Part shown: positions 1 through 6,466 of the stretch, piece by piece | How the letters are laid out: every line of letters begins with the position of its first letter | Numbering within the stretch: position 1 is the stretch's first letter | Assembly (NCBI GenBank): GCA_964485455.1 | Contig: CAZAJU010000106.1 | Coordinates: forward strand, 1 to 6,594 | From: Tissierella_B sp964485455 | GTDB taxonomy: Bacteria; Bacillota; Clostridia; Tissierellales; Tissierellaceae | Reading direction: 5' to 3' | DNA length: 6,594 bases | The notes under the pieces: generated by a model | Told to the model about the DNA's origin: nothing | The model's database searches: none | Seen by the model: only the letters and a program-made list of their open reading frames with translations | Translations under genes and position numbers: made by a program

Positions 1-35
1 TTACTTATATATATGCAGAATTCATGATTATCCAT
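1..35 (-). CDS. Possible 5' end of a gene downstream of the aldolase (partial, cut by window edge)
   Basis: On the minus strand an ATG at 35-33 opens a frame that stays open to the window edge and reads MDNHEFCIYIS. An AGGA lies 6 bases before the ATG, and the ATG is only 20 bases past the aldolase stop. That spacing fits a second gene of the same operon, and no terminator lies between them. Eleven codons are too few to recognise a family and the ribosome binding site is weak, so this could also be untranslated 3' sequence. Confidence 0.3.
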   Translation of the reverse strand, partial: MDNHEFCIYIS

Positions 36-55
36 ATTGATTCCTACTAGCTGCC

Positions 56-706
56 TTATTCGTATTTAGCTTGCCCATATGACTTGAACTTTTCAATCAT
101 CTTTGACATCTCTTCATTGTCTAGAATCGTTGGTTCTCCAATTGATTTTGCTCTATAATACAACTCTGCACAATACTCGATTTCCTCTGAAATATTAAAG
201 GCCTTTTCAATAGTAATATCTCCTGCTAAAAGCCCATGATTGGCTAATAAAACGGCTTTTCTATCTACCATTGCTTCATATGCATTTAAAGCCAACTCCC
301 TGGTTCCAAAGGTTGCATATCTGGCACATTTAACATCTAGCCCAGCCACAGCCACCATATAATGAACAGCCGGAAGCCCCCAGTTTAAACAGGCTAGAGT
401 AGTTGCATATCTACTGTGGGTATGTACCATAGCAGAAATATCCCCTCTATTTTCATAAAATATCTTGTGAAGGAGAAATTCTGAGGATGGTGTCCTAACA
501 CCATCTATTATATCCCCATCAAGGCTCATAATTACTACATCCTGAGGTTTTATATTCTCATACTCCAATCCAGATGGAGAAATTGCTAATAGTCCTTTAT
601 CTCTGTTAAAAATACTAATATTGCCGCCTGTTCCCTTAGTTAACTTGGCTGAAACCAATTTTTTACCATACTCTACTACCTTTTCTCTTTCCTCAATTAG
701 CACCAT
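56..706 (-). CDS. fucA: FucA-like class II aldolase (L-fuculose-1-phosphate aldolase family)
   Basis: This is a 216-aa cytoplasmic zinc aldolase of the class II aldolase/adducin fold, the usual length for bacterial FucA. The family cleaves L-fuculose 1-phosphate to dihydroxyacetone phosphate and L-lactaldehyde. What is visible: the phosphate-binding start TKGTGGNIS (residues 23-31), SPSG (43-46), the PSSE motif with E76, the zinc ligands H95 and H97 in HTH, and H157 in ANHG. Y116 lies in VHYM, followed by YATFGTREL (130-138) and the C-terminal EKFKSYG shared with E. coli FucA. The ATG at 706-704 is preceded by GGGGGTG at 5 bases, a good ribosome binding site. No fucose kinase, isomerase or transporter is in the window, so the natural substrate is uncertain. 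Relatives act on rhamnulose 1-phosphate or on 5-deoxyribulose / methylthioribulose 1-phosphate (the DHAP shunt). The fold and aldolase activity are secure; the substrate is not. Confidence 0.9.
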   Translation of the reverse strand: MVLIEEREKVVEYGKKLVSAKLTKGTGGNISIFNRDKGLLAISPSGLEYENIKPQDVVIMSLDGDIIDGVRTPSSEFLLHKIFYENRGDISAMVHTHSRYATTLACLNWGLPAVHYMVAVAGLDVKCARYATFGTRELALNAYEAMVDRKAVLLANHGLLAGDITIEKAFNISEEIEYCAELYYRAKSIGEPTILDNEEMSKMIEKFKSYGQAKYE

Positions 707-732
707 AGTAACACCCCCGAGTTAATAGTTTA

Positions 733-761
733 ATATTATCAATTGTATTAATTTATGTCAA
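733..761 (-). promoter_or_regulatory. Sigma-A-type promoter for the aldolase
   Basis: Read on the minus strand, a perfect TTGACA (-35, at 761-756) is followed after 17 bases by TAATAT (-10, at 738-733). An overlapping GATAAT (740-735) is a better hexamer but at 15-base spacing. The distance to the aldolase start at 706 leaves a leader of roughly 20 bases. The -35 box and the location support it; the -10 is only a moderate match. Confidence 0.55.
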
Positions 762-893
762 TTATAACGACATTATATCCTAATTCTGTAACCTCTTTGT
801 CACCTAAATATCATAATTTTTCTATATACTTATAAGATATGATATAGACCAATCACACTACTTAACTTCATAAAGTATTCATAGGTTTGTTTG

Positions 894-900
894 AAAGGAG
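894..900 (+). promoter_or_regulatory. Ribosome binding site of the lipoprotein gene
   Basis: AAAGGAG lies 6 bases ahead of the ATG at 907 and fixes that start. The matching promoter is not clear: TATGAT (838-843) is a 5/6 -10 candidate without a convincing -35, and TTGTCA (797-802) has no good -10 at the proper spacing. Confidence 0.7.
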
Positions 901-906
901 TTATTT

Positions 907-2448
907 ATGAACAAGAAATATGTTTTTTTATTACTTATTATATTAATCACTAGTGTATTTATAAGCGGATGTAAAACCGTTCCTGCTAATTTCGTGCCCG
1001 AACATGTTCCACTTGAAGATTCCATTAAAGAGATTATCCTCTCTAAGGGAAAAGACTATGATTTCTTGACAGACGAGCTGTTTATGCAAAAGGTAAACAC
1101 ACTTGGTCTATCCAGGGATTTTGCAGTAGGAAACCTAGATGACGACAATATTCCAGAGCTAGTAGTATTTATAGAAAGAAATCCTGAAGATACAGAGGAC
1201 CCTGGAGAACTTCAAGTATATAAATTCAATGGTGAAAAATATGCACTCCTTAATAGCATCTCTATGAACTACGATAAGTCAAATTACTTACTGATAGTAG
1301 GAAAAATAGCTGAGGACCAAAATGGAATATTCCTGAGCAATGAAGTAGGAACTCACTCAACTGTAAACTATGGCTTCATCCTTGAAAACGGAAAGCTTAA
1401 GAGTATATTAAACCATAAGAAAATAGGTCTTATCTCTACCTACACTAAAAACGAGATAAAAGATGTAAATATGGATGGAATCCTTGAATTTAGTATCTAT
1501 ACAAATGATCCTGAATCTATAGACCAAAGTGCAGAAGAATCTAATAAAATAGTACTTTGGTACAAATGGGATAGCAAGGACTCCGGTGAACTAATTCAAG
1601 TGGAACGCTTTGCACAGGAAAAGAGTATGAGCAAAGACAATGTAACTAGGATTGAGGACCTTGGTCTAAAAGATATAGAAATACTCCCATATTTGCTACA
1701 AAATCAACAAGAATTCAATAAATTTGATTTTTCATACTTATTAGAGGAATATATTGGATTTTTGAAAACAAAACTTGAGAATAAAAGCAATGAACTAAAT
1801 TCTCTCTTTGTGAAATACCAAAATGGTAATAATATGGATTATCTTTCAGATCAATATGGATTGTCTCTAGAAAGACTAAATGATATGGAATATCTTAAAA
1901 GAGAGAAAATACTTCAATCTGAACCAGAGCTTAAAAAACATCTCATAGAGAATCTATCTATGGGATACCGACTAGAAACATCAGAGGGAATATATTACTA
2001 TAAAATAAATAATCAAAAGCTGGTAGACCTATTTGGAAATAATATAACTAACGAGTTTAGAGATTATCTGAAGCTAATGGCAAAGGAGTCCTCTACCCCA
2101 TATATTATAGAGGAAAACAAGATGATAGCAAGAGAAAAGTTGGCTGAGAAAATCGTTGAAATAGAAATCTTTAGAAGGACCTATCCTTATTCAAAATATA
2201 TTGAAGAAGTTGATTCTGTATATAAAAATTATGTATCCACTTTCTTATTTGGAAGTAATATAACTCCAAACTACGATAAGGACTTTATATACTCAAAAGA
2301 AATTTTAGAAGCATTTAAAAACATAGAGAGTAAATATACTGATTTTTACTTTTCTGATATCCTAGAGCTATTTATAAACCAACTAAATGCCTCACAAAAC
2401 TTCCTAAATGATAGCTTGAAAGAGATAATTGAAAATACAATGAATTAA
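907..2448 (+). CDS. Secreted lipoprotein of unknown function with FG-GAP/VCBS-like acidic loops
   Basis: The protein has 513 aa. Residues 1-22 form a lipoprotein signal: MNKK, a hydrophobic stretch, then the lipobox ISGC with C22 as the lipidation site, so the mature protein should be anchored on the outer face of the membrane. The N-terminal half is beta-rich and holds two acidic loops that resemble FG-GAP/VCBS calcium-binding loops: GNLDDDNIPEL (75-85) and KDVNMDGILEF (185-195). Such loops mark incomplete propeller-like repeats in many Firmicute lipoproteins. The C-terminal half (about 270-513) is charged and probably mostly helical, with no motif I recognise. The gene stands alone: its upstream neighbour is divergent, its downstream neighbour is convergent, and its stop codon sits in the terminator stem. 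The start is set by AAAGGAG at 6 bases. Membrane anchoring is well supported; the function is unknown. Confidence 0.85.
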   Translation: MNKKYVFLLLIILITSVFISGCKTVPANFVPEHVPLEDSIKEIILSKGKDYDFLTDELFMQKVNTLGLSRDFAVGNLDDDNIPELVVFIERNPEDTEDPGELQVYKFNGEKYALLNSISMNYDKSNYLLIVGKIAEDQNGIFLSNEVGTHSTVNYGFILENGKLKSILNHKKIGLISTYTKNEIKDVNMDGILEFSIYTNDPESIDQSAEESNKIVLWYKWDSKDSGELIQVERFAQEKSMSKDNVTRIEDLGLKDIEILPYLLQNQQEFNKFDFSYLLEEYIGFLKTKLENKSNELNSLFVKYQNGNNMDYLSDQYGLSLERLNDMEYLKREKILQSEPELKKHLIENLSMGYRLETSEGIYYYKINNQKLVDLFGNNITNEFRDYLKLMAKESSTPYIIEENKMIAREKLAEKIVEIEIFRRTYPYSKYIEEVDSVYKNYVSTFLFGSNITPNYDKDFIYSKEILEAFKNIESKYTDFYFSDILELFINQLNASQNFLNDSLKEIIENTMN

Positions 2449-2484
2449 CAAAGACGTCAATCATATCAGATTGACGTCTTTGTT
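2447..2484. terminator. Bidirectional terminator between convergent genes
   Basis: A perfect 16-bp inverted repeat (2447-2462 with 2469-2484) surrounds a 6-base loop, ATATCA. Its outer bases are A-rich on the left and T-rich on the right, so either transcript ends its stem with UUUGUU. No long U run follows on either strand, but the position between two converging genes fits use from both sides. The TAA of the lipoprotein gene (2446-2448) lies partly inside the stem. Confidence 0.8.
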
Positions 2485-2517
2485 TAGGGTTAATTATTTA
2501 GGCAAGTAAAAATTTCT

Positions 2518-3306
2518 TTATTCATAAACCATTCTATAATTATCATCTGTATTCTTATCATTTCCTGACAATACATTAAATAATCTTGCTATAGTTGCCT
2601 CATGATAAGGAACTACGAAGAATGTTCCAATAACAAATAACAATCCACCCAGTATATACCATCCTATAAAGGATAAATCCAAAACAAACATACTCCACTT
2701 ATGACCATCTGTAAGTTGTCTACTTATTTGAATAGCTTCACTTGATGTAAGGGAAGTATCATTCACCAAGAGGTAAGAAACCATCCTATATTCATAGAAT
2801 TTAATTATCCCTGGAATTATTAATAAGAAAAACCATAGAAAATTTTTGATTCCGGTGATAAACATACACTTAAATATTCCCCAAAACTCATCCCTATTAA
2901 AAGTAGAAAAAAGATATCTGATATTTACATCTTCATCGAAGCCCTTAAGAAAGAATCTATTCTTTCCAACCGTAATTAGAGGCCGAATTAACATGCTAAC
3001 TATCCAAAGAATTAAAACAGCTGCAAATAAAGTTGAGCCTATGAAAAATGTAGGAAAAAGCCCTAGAGAGTTTATGAGTTCTCTTACCCCTCCAGTCCTA
3101 ATCTCATAGAAAAAATTGTTATTATCTATTTGGAACTCTTTTTCGAAGGATGGCAGTGGTAAAAAGTCATCATGGTCACTTCTCCCCCCACTACTACCAT
3201 TACCTCCTGTGAGTATGGAAAATATCAAACACACAACAAAGGCCTTCCAATAATGTTTTTTTAAAAAATCCTTAGCGTAATTTTTAAGTTCTACCCTAGT
3301 CCACAT
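2518..3306 (-). CDS. DUF975 family integral membrane protein
   Basis: This 262-aa polytopic membrane protein begins with the signature MWTRVELKNYAKDFLKKHYW, typical of DUF975 proteins of Firmicutes. Hydrophobic segments lie at about 20-34, 88-112, 148-169 and 206-233. Family features visible are IPGIIKFYEYRM (164-175), the SSEAIQISRQLTDGHK stretch (188-203), LSFIGW (211-216) and PYHEAT (233-238). Residues 34-47 form a Gly/Ser/Asp-rich stretch, followed to about residue 80 by a polar region that looks like an extracytoplasmic loop. The function of DUF975 proteins is not established. AAGGAGG (3320-3314) sits 7 bases before the ATG and fixes the start. The gene follows the c-di-GMP gene on the same strand, but a terminator separates them, so it is probably transcribed from its own promoter in 3307-3453, where I find no clear sigma-A pair. 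Confidence 0.85.
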   Translation of the reverse strand: MWTRVELKNYAKDFLKKHYWKAFVVCLIFSILTGGNGSSGGRSDHDDFLPLPSFEKEFQIDNNNFFYEIRTGGVRELINSLGLFPTFFIGSTLFAAVLILWIVSMLIRPLITVGKNRFFLKGFDEDVNIRYLFSTFNRDEFWGIFKCMFITGIKNFLWFFLLIIPGIIKFYEYRMVSYLLVNDTSLTSSEAIQISRQLTDGHKWSMFVLDLSFIGWYILGGLLFVIGTFFVVPYHEATIARLFNVLSGNDKNTDDNYRMVYE

Positions 3307-3453
3307 TTATTACCCTCCTTTTAAAAACTAAAAGCATCTAGAACGGTTATTTTAGTTTAAGACCACTCTATTATTAATATAGGTTTTCTAGATAACTTAT
3401 ACCCAAAAGTTTCAATCATGCTTTAACAACTATTCATAACTGTATTTTGCCAC

Positions 3454-3505
3454 AAAAAATGACCTCCAAAAGTTAGATTTTAATTGGTCTAACTTTAGGG
3501 GGTCA
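3454..3505 (-). terminator. Rho-independent terminator of the PAS-GGDEF-EAL gene, with IS-end-like arms
   Basis: Read on the minus strand, an 18-base arm (3505-3488), a 10-base loop and an 18-base arm (3477-3460) pair at 16 of 18 positions, with one further G-U pair and one A-A mismatch. Six T (3459-3454) follow directly. It lies about 45 bases after the stop at 3549 and points the right way. The arms, TGACCCCCTAAAGTTAGA and the complement of TGACCTCCAAAAGTTAGA, resemble the terminal inverted repeats I know from IS150-group IS3 elements of Firmicutes. No transposase and no flanking 3-bp duplication are visible. Confidence 0.8.
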
Positions 3506-3548
3506 CATCAATTATCCCCATGACCTTTTTTACATTTTAAAATTCCAT

Positions 3549-5210
3549 CTATTCTTTTTTCATCGAATTGTAGTATTTTAGAAATTCATCAGGTGGAAGA
3601 GGCGGACTAAACAAATAACCTTGTATATAATCACAAGCTAAGTTTTTAAGATATTCTAACTGTTCTTGTGTCTCAACACCTTCAACTATAACTTCTAATC
3701 CTAGTCCGTGGATAATTGTAACTAAGGACTCCACTATCATCTGTTCCTTTTCATCAGAAACTACATTGGAAACTAGTGAACGATCCAACTTGATTATATT
3801 TAGCGGCAGATTTTTAAGGTAGCTAAAACTTGAATACCCTGTGCCAAAATCATCAAGTGCAAGAATTACTCCAAATTTCTTTAAATCTTTAAATACCCTT
3901 AGCACCTCATCAATATCACTCATAATAGCGCTCTCTGTAATCTCAAGCTTAAGACTAGATGGCTTTATACCTGTTTCTTTAATGGTATTAATAATGAACT
4001 CTGTTAATTTATCGCTTCGATTTTCAAAGGAAATAAATGATAAATTTACAGATACAATAATATTAATTCCCATTGAGTTCCATTCAGCTATTTTTTTGCA
4101 AGCCTGTCCAATAACCCAATCAGTAATAGGCAAAATCAATTTTGTTTTTTCAGCAATTGGAATAAATTCACCTGGGGAAATTCTTCCAAACTCTGGATGA
4201 TTCCATCTAAGAAGTGCTTCTGCTTGATGTATACTACCTTTTCTTACATCATAAATGGGCTGATAGTGAATTTCAAACTGCTCACTTTCAATAGCGGATC
4301 TAAGGTCATATTCAATAATTGTATCCCTAGTTCTAGCCTTCTCCATTTCCTGAGTGAATATTTTGATTGTATTCTTAGTCTTTTTAGCAATGTACATTGC
4401 AGTATCTGCATTTTTAAAAACCTGTTCTATTCCTCCATCTACATCTCCTACTGATATGCCGATACTTGCTGTAAGTAAATAGGTACGATTATGAATTATT
4501 ATCTGACTCGATATATTTTGAAGTATTTTTTTACCAATCCCTTGAATCATGCTTAAATCTGTTGAATTAAATAAAACGATGAATTCATCACTACCTATAT
4601 GATAAACTTCTCCAATCTTTCCTATGGATGAAGTGATTTTGTTAGAAAAATCAATAATCATCTGATCGCCTGCATGATTTCCAAACACATCATTTACAAC
4701 TGCAAAGTTATCAATATCTATGCTCATAACAGATATATTTCCTAAAAGAGCTTTATTCTCTTCTAAGTATTTTTTCTTAATTCTCAAAGCACTTCTATTT
4801 TTTAGACCTGTAAGAGGGTCATGAGTACTTATGTGTACAATCTCCTCTTCTTTTTTAAAACTAATATCCACATCACGTAGAACGCTGACTATTTCAATTT
4901 CATTATCATCATTAAATCGATATATGGAGTTCATCTCTACCCAGACTAGGTTTCCATTCTTGGTAACAAGTTGAAGATTCCTCATATTATGTATCTTTTT
5001 TGTTGGATAAGCTTTAATTTGAGCAACTGAATTGGAAATTGCATCATTTATTATTTTCAAATAATCAGGCATAAAAATTTGTTCAATTTTTATATCCATC
5101 ATCTCATCAGGAGTATAGCCTAAAATCTCTCTTATTCTTTGATTTGCATAGGTAAACTTATTCCTCGATACATTATAAACCCATACAGTATCCTTAAGGT
5201 AATTTTTTAT
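3549..5210 (-). CDS. PAS-GGDEF-EAL cyclic-di-GMP protein, main part (5' end lost in assembly gap)
   Basis: Residues are numbered from the internal ATG at 5102, which is not the real start: 36 more in-frame codons run from 5103 to the gap at 5210 without a stop. They read as the front of a PAS domain (DTVWVYNV, FTYANQRIREILGYTPDEM) that continues to about residue 82, ending in the PAC-like VTKNGNLVWVEMNS and VLRDVD. A GGDEF domain follows (about 85-250): DPLTGLKNR (96-103), DIDNFAVVNDVFGNHAGD (129-146) and the signature GSDEF (170-174). The signature is altered (second G to S, and H where an R usually precedes it), and the RxxD inhibitory site is missing. The EAL domain (about 262-515) looks intact: EALLRW (295-300), N353, E387, D417/D418 in DDFGTGYSS, K438, E474, E477 and Q494. 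Inference: a c-di-GMP phosphodiesterase, with PAS sensing and a GGDEF that may only bind GTP. No membrane segment is visible. It ends at a TAG and its own terminator. Confidence 0.93.
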   Translation of the reverse strand: MKNYLKDTVWVYNVSRNKFTYANQRIREILGYTPDEMMDIKIEQIFMPDYLKIINDAISNSVAQIKAYPTKKIHNMRNLQLVTKNGNLVWVEMNSIYRFNDDNEIEIVSVLRDVDISFKKEEEIVHISTHDPLTGLKNRSALRIKKKYLEENKALLGNISVMSIDIDNFAVVNDVFGNHAGDQMIIDFSNKITSSIGKIGEVYHIGSDEFIVLFNSTDLSMIQGIGKKILQNISSQIIIHNRTYLLTASIGISVGDVDGGIEQVFKNADTAMYIAKKTKNTIKIFTQEMEKARTRDTIIEYDLRSAIESEQFEIHYQPIYDVRKGSIHQAEALLRWNHPEFGRISPGEFIPIAEKTKLILPITDWVIGQACKKIAEWNSMGINIIVSVNLSFISFENRSDKLTEFIINTIKETGIKPSSLKLEITESAIMSDIDEVLRVFKDLKKFGVILALDDFGTGYSSFSYLKNLPLNIIKLDRSLVSNVVSDEKEQMIVESLVTIIHGLGLEVIVEGVETQEQLEYLKNLACDYIQGYLFSPPLPPDEFLKYYNSMKKE

Positions 5211-5310
5211 NNNNNNNNNNNNNNNNNNNNNNNNNNNNNNNNNNNNNNNNNNNNNNNNNNNNNNNNNNNNNNNNNNNNNNNNNNNNNNNNNNNNNNNNNN
5301 NNNNNNNNNN
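5211..5310. other. Assembly gap of 100 N inside the c-di-GMP gene
   Basis: Exactly 100 unknown bases, the usual placeholder for a gap of unknown size. The coding sequence on its right (51 whole codons, 5463-5311) and on its left (whole codons from 5210 down) would join in frame only if the true missing length is a multiple of three, which 100 is not. The right side stops early in a first PAS domain and the left side starts near the front of a second one. The missing piece is therefore probably about 80-110 codons (240-330 bases); this size is an inference from typical PAS length. Confidence 0.95.
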
Positions 5311-5463
5311 AGCTTTTAGTTTAAACAATTTTTCAAAGGTCTGATTGATATCCAAGAACAAGCAATCAATAGAACCACGTTCTCTATCTAACATAAGTTC
5401 AAGATATGAATATGCAATGGGAGATTGATTGTTTAATTTTATGTAAAATTCGTTACTCATCAT
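5311..5463 (-). CDS. N-terminal PAS fragment of the same PAS-PAS-GGDEF-EAL protein (3' side lost in gap)
   Basis: Fifty-one codons run from the start to the gap. They include NQSPIAYSYLELMLD, CLFLDINQTFEKLFKLK and a final A, the typical opening of an N-terminal PAS domain in clostridial GGDEF/EAL proteins. I read it as the start of the gene that resumes at 5210; the apparent frame change comes from the arbitrary gap length. The start is chosen as ATG 5463-5461, because the GGGTGG ahead of it lies about 9 bases away. The GTG at 5469 would be only 3 bases from that site, and a second ATG follows at 5460. A promoter with an extended -10 lies just upstream. No signal peptide or membrane segment is visible in this part. 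Confidence 0.8.
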
Positions 5464-5511
5464 ATTCACATACCACCCTAAGTCCTTTAGCTTTTTTGTA
5501 CTTGTTTGAAT

Positions 5512-5520
5512 ATTATATCA
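5512..5520 (-). promoter_or_regulatory. Extended -10 promoter element for the c-di-GMP gene
   Basis: On the minus strand TGATATAAT (5520-5512) gives a perfect TATAAT with the TGn extension. The -35 region at 17 bases (TATACT) is poor, as is common for extended -10 promoters. The leader would be about 40 bases, ending in the GGGTGG ribosome binding site. Confidence 0.55.
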
Positions 5521-5750
5521 ATAAATACCCAAAAAGTATAAAATTCATCAAATTTTTTATTTCTTTAGCTCTTGAAGATTGAGATATGTTAAAACTTTCT
5601 TTTCTCATGCAAGTTCATTGTTTTAATTTATAACTTTTTATAACCAATTTCTATTTGATCTAAATTTTTCTTCAAGATGTTTTCCTCAATAATTCCTTAC
5701 AGAAAGGTTCTAAAATTATAATAAGTATATTATTTTTATAGGTTTTGTAA

Positions 5751-5756
5751 TATAAT
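5751..5756 (+). promoter_or_regulatory. Candidate -10 box for the carbonic anhydrase gene
   Basis: TATAAT is perfect, but the hexamer 17 bases upstream (TATTAT) is a poor -35. Alternatives are TATAAT at 5717-5722 with a weak TTCCTT 18 bases upstream, and TTGTAA (5746-5751) with TATATG (5771-5776) at 19 bases. I cannot decide between them by eye. A leader of about 80 bases from this box would include both palindromes. Confidence 0.3.
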
Positions 5757-5770
5757 AAGCAAAAGTGAAT

Positions 5771-5783
5771 TATATGCCATATA
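5771..5783. promoter_or_regulatory. Palindrome TATATG-C-CATATA in the carbonic anhydrase leader
   Basis: A perfect 6-bp inverted repeat around a single C. It lies just downstream of the candidate -10 at 5751 and overlaps an alternative -10. It could be half of an operator together with the next palindrome, but short AT-rich palindromes also arise by chance. Confidence 0.3.
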
Positions 5784-5791
5784 GCGGGTAT

Positions 5792-5805
5792 TTAATCTAG
5801 ATTAA
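5792..5805. promoter_or_regulatory. Perfect 14-bp palindrome, possible operator
   Basis: TTAATCTAGATTAA is fully self-complementary. It is centred about 45 bases before the TTG start and lies between the candidate promoters and the ribosome binding site, a position where a dimeric repressor could block transcription. No known regulator's site is recognised. Confidence 0.4.
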
Positions 5806-5829
5806 CACATAAAACAACAACTTAAAAGT

Positions 5830-5836
5830 AAGGTGG
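5830..5836 (+). promoter_or_regulatory. Ribosome binding site that selects a TTG start
   Basis: AAGGTGG lies 6 bases ahead of TTG 5843-5845. No ATG in frame nearby fits it, and the protein family begins with the residues encoded from this TTG, so the TTG start is well supported. Confidence 0.7.
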
Positions 5837-5842
5837 ACAATT

Positions 5843-6466
5843 TTGAAAAATTTATTAAAAGGCATAATTAATTTCCGAGAAAAAGACTACAATGACCACA
5901 AAGAACTTTTTGATACATTAAAAAAACAACAAAAACCTCATACATTATTTATTAGCTGTAGTGATTCCAGAGTTGACCCTAACTTGATAACAAAATCCTT
6001 ACCTGGTGAATTATTTATCGTTAGGAATATTGCCAATGTCGTACCTCCATTTAGGGATACACATGATTATGTGGCAACTACATCTGCTATAGAATATGCG
6101 GTGTTGGTGCTAGAAGTGGAAAACATAATCGTTTGTGGCCATTCTAACTGTGGGGGATGTGCTGCATGCTTAAAACCAGATGGATTTTTAGATGAGCTAC
6201 CTCATACTAAGAAATGGCTAGAACTATGCTATCCAGCTAAAACCAAAACAATTGAAAATTGCAGTGAAGAAGACCCTAGCAAGAGAGAATGGATTATGGA
6301 ACAAACCAACGTAGTTGAGCAGCTTAAGAATCTGCTTAGTTATCCATATATCCAAGAGAGATTTGAAGCTGGAAAACTAAAAATTAGTGGTTGGCACTAT
6401 ATTATTGAGACAGGCGAAATATTTATCTATGACAAGATTGCTGGTGAATTTAGGCTTGGAAATTAG
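5843..6466 (+). CDS. Beta-class carbonic anhydrase
   Basis: A 207-aa cytoplasmic zinc enzyme that interconverts CO2 and bicarbonate, supplying bicarbonate for carboxylation reactions or retaining CO2. The beta-class active site is complete: C39 with the D41/R43 dyad in SCSDSRVDP, and H100 and C103 in CGHSNCGGCAA. Also visible are PGELFIVRNIANVVPP (54-69), SAIEYAV (81-87), the stretch LLSYPYIQERFEAGKLK (164-180) and GWHYIIETGEIFIYD (183-197). The length and these blocks resemble the CynT / Helicobacter pylori beta-carbonic anhydrase branch; no cyanase gene is in view. There is no signal peptide. Translation starts at TTG behind AAGGTGG. A regulator gene starts 37 bases after the stop on the same strand, suggesting a shared transcript. 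The class and activity are secure; the physiological role is not shown by the window. Confidence 0.95.
   Translation: MKNLLKGIINFREKDYNDHKELFDTLKKQQKPHTLFISCSDSRVDPNLITKSLPGELFIVRNIANVVPPFRDTHDYVATTSAIEYAVLVLEVENIIVCGHSNCGGCAACLKPDGFLDELPHTKKWLELCYPAKTKTIENCSEEDPSKREWIMEQTNVVEQLKNLLSYPYIQERFEAGKLKISGWHYIIETGEIFIYDKIAGEFRLGN

Larger units (their letters stand above)
5464..5842. other. Divergent 379-base intergenic region
   Basis: Very AT-rich. It holds the minus-strand extended -10 at 5512-5520 and, toward the carbonic anhydrase, the TATAAT sequences and palindromes listed separately. Between about 5525 and 5690 I see no gene, no RNA motif and no repeat. I looked for the conserved features of the c-di-GMP (GEMM) riboswitch on the minus strand, given the signalling gene, and did not find them. 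Confidence 0.6.

Noticed and set aside
2846..3109. Open frame of 87 codons on the plus strand inside the DUF975 gene
   Set aside because: It lies antisense to a clear family member, has no suitable ribosome binding site and encodes no recognisable protein.
3325..3358. Inverted repeat AAACTAAAA / TTTTAGTTT with a 16-base spacer in the DUF975 leader
   Set aside because: The arms are only A/T with one G-C pair and the loop is long. It is weak as an attenuator and expected by chance in such AT-rich sequence.
3501..3537. GGTCA / TGACC pairing followed by T-rich sequence on the plus strand
   Set aside because: A 5-bp stem with a loop of more than 15 bases, no plus-strand gene upstream, and overlap with the stronger minus-strand terminator.
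3841..4454. Two plus-strand open frames (119 and 85 codons) opposite the EAL and GGDEF domains
   Set aside because: They are antisense shadows of a strongly conserved domain region and resemble no protein family.
5194..5310. Continuation of the N-terminal PAS frame past the gap to a stop near 5194
   Set aside because: The few residues after the gap (KKLP) are in the wrong frame because the gap length is arbitrary. The PAS-like frame on that side is the one leading into the EAL gene.
5139..5324. Plus-strand open frame running through the N gap
   Set aside because: It exists only because unknown bases hide stops, and it lies antisense to the PAS coding sequence.
5571..5678. Complementary TCTTGAAGA segments about 90 bases apart
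   Set aside because: Nine bases at that distance in AT-rich DNA are not convincing, and no further pairing supports a structure.
5464..5842. c-di-GMP riboswitch ahead of the signalling gene
   Set aside because: No conserved GEMM features and no expression-platform hairpin are visible in the leader, which is only about 40 bases long from the proposed promoter.
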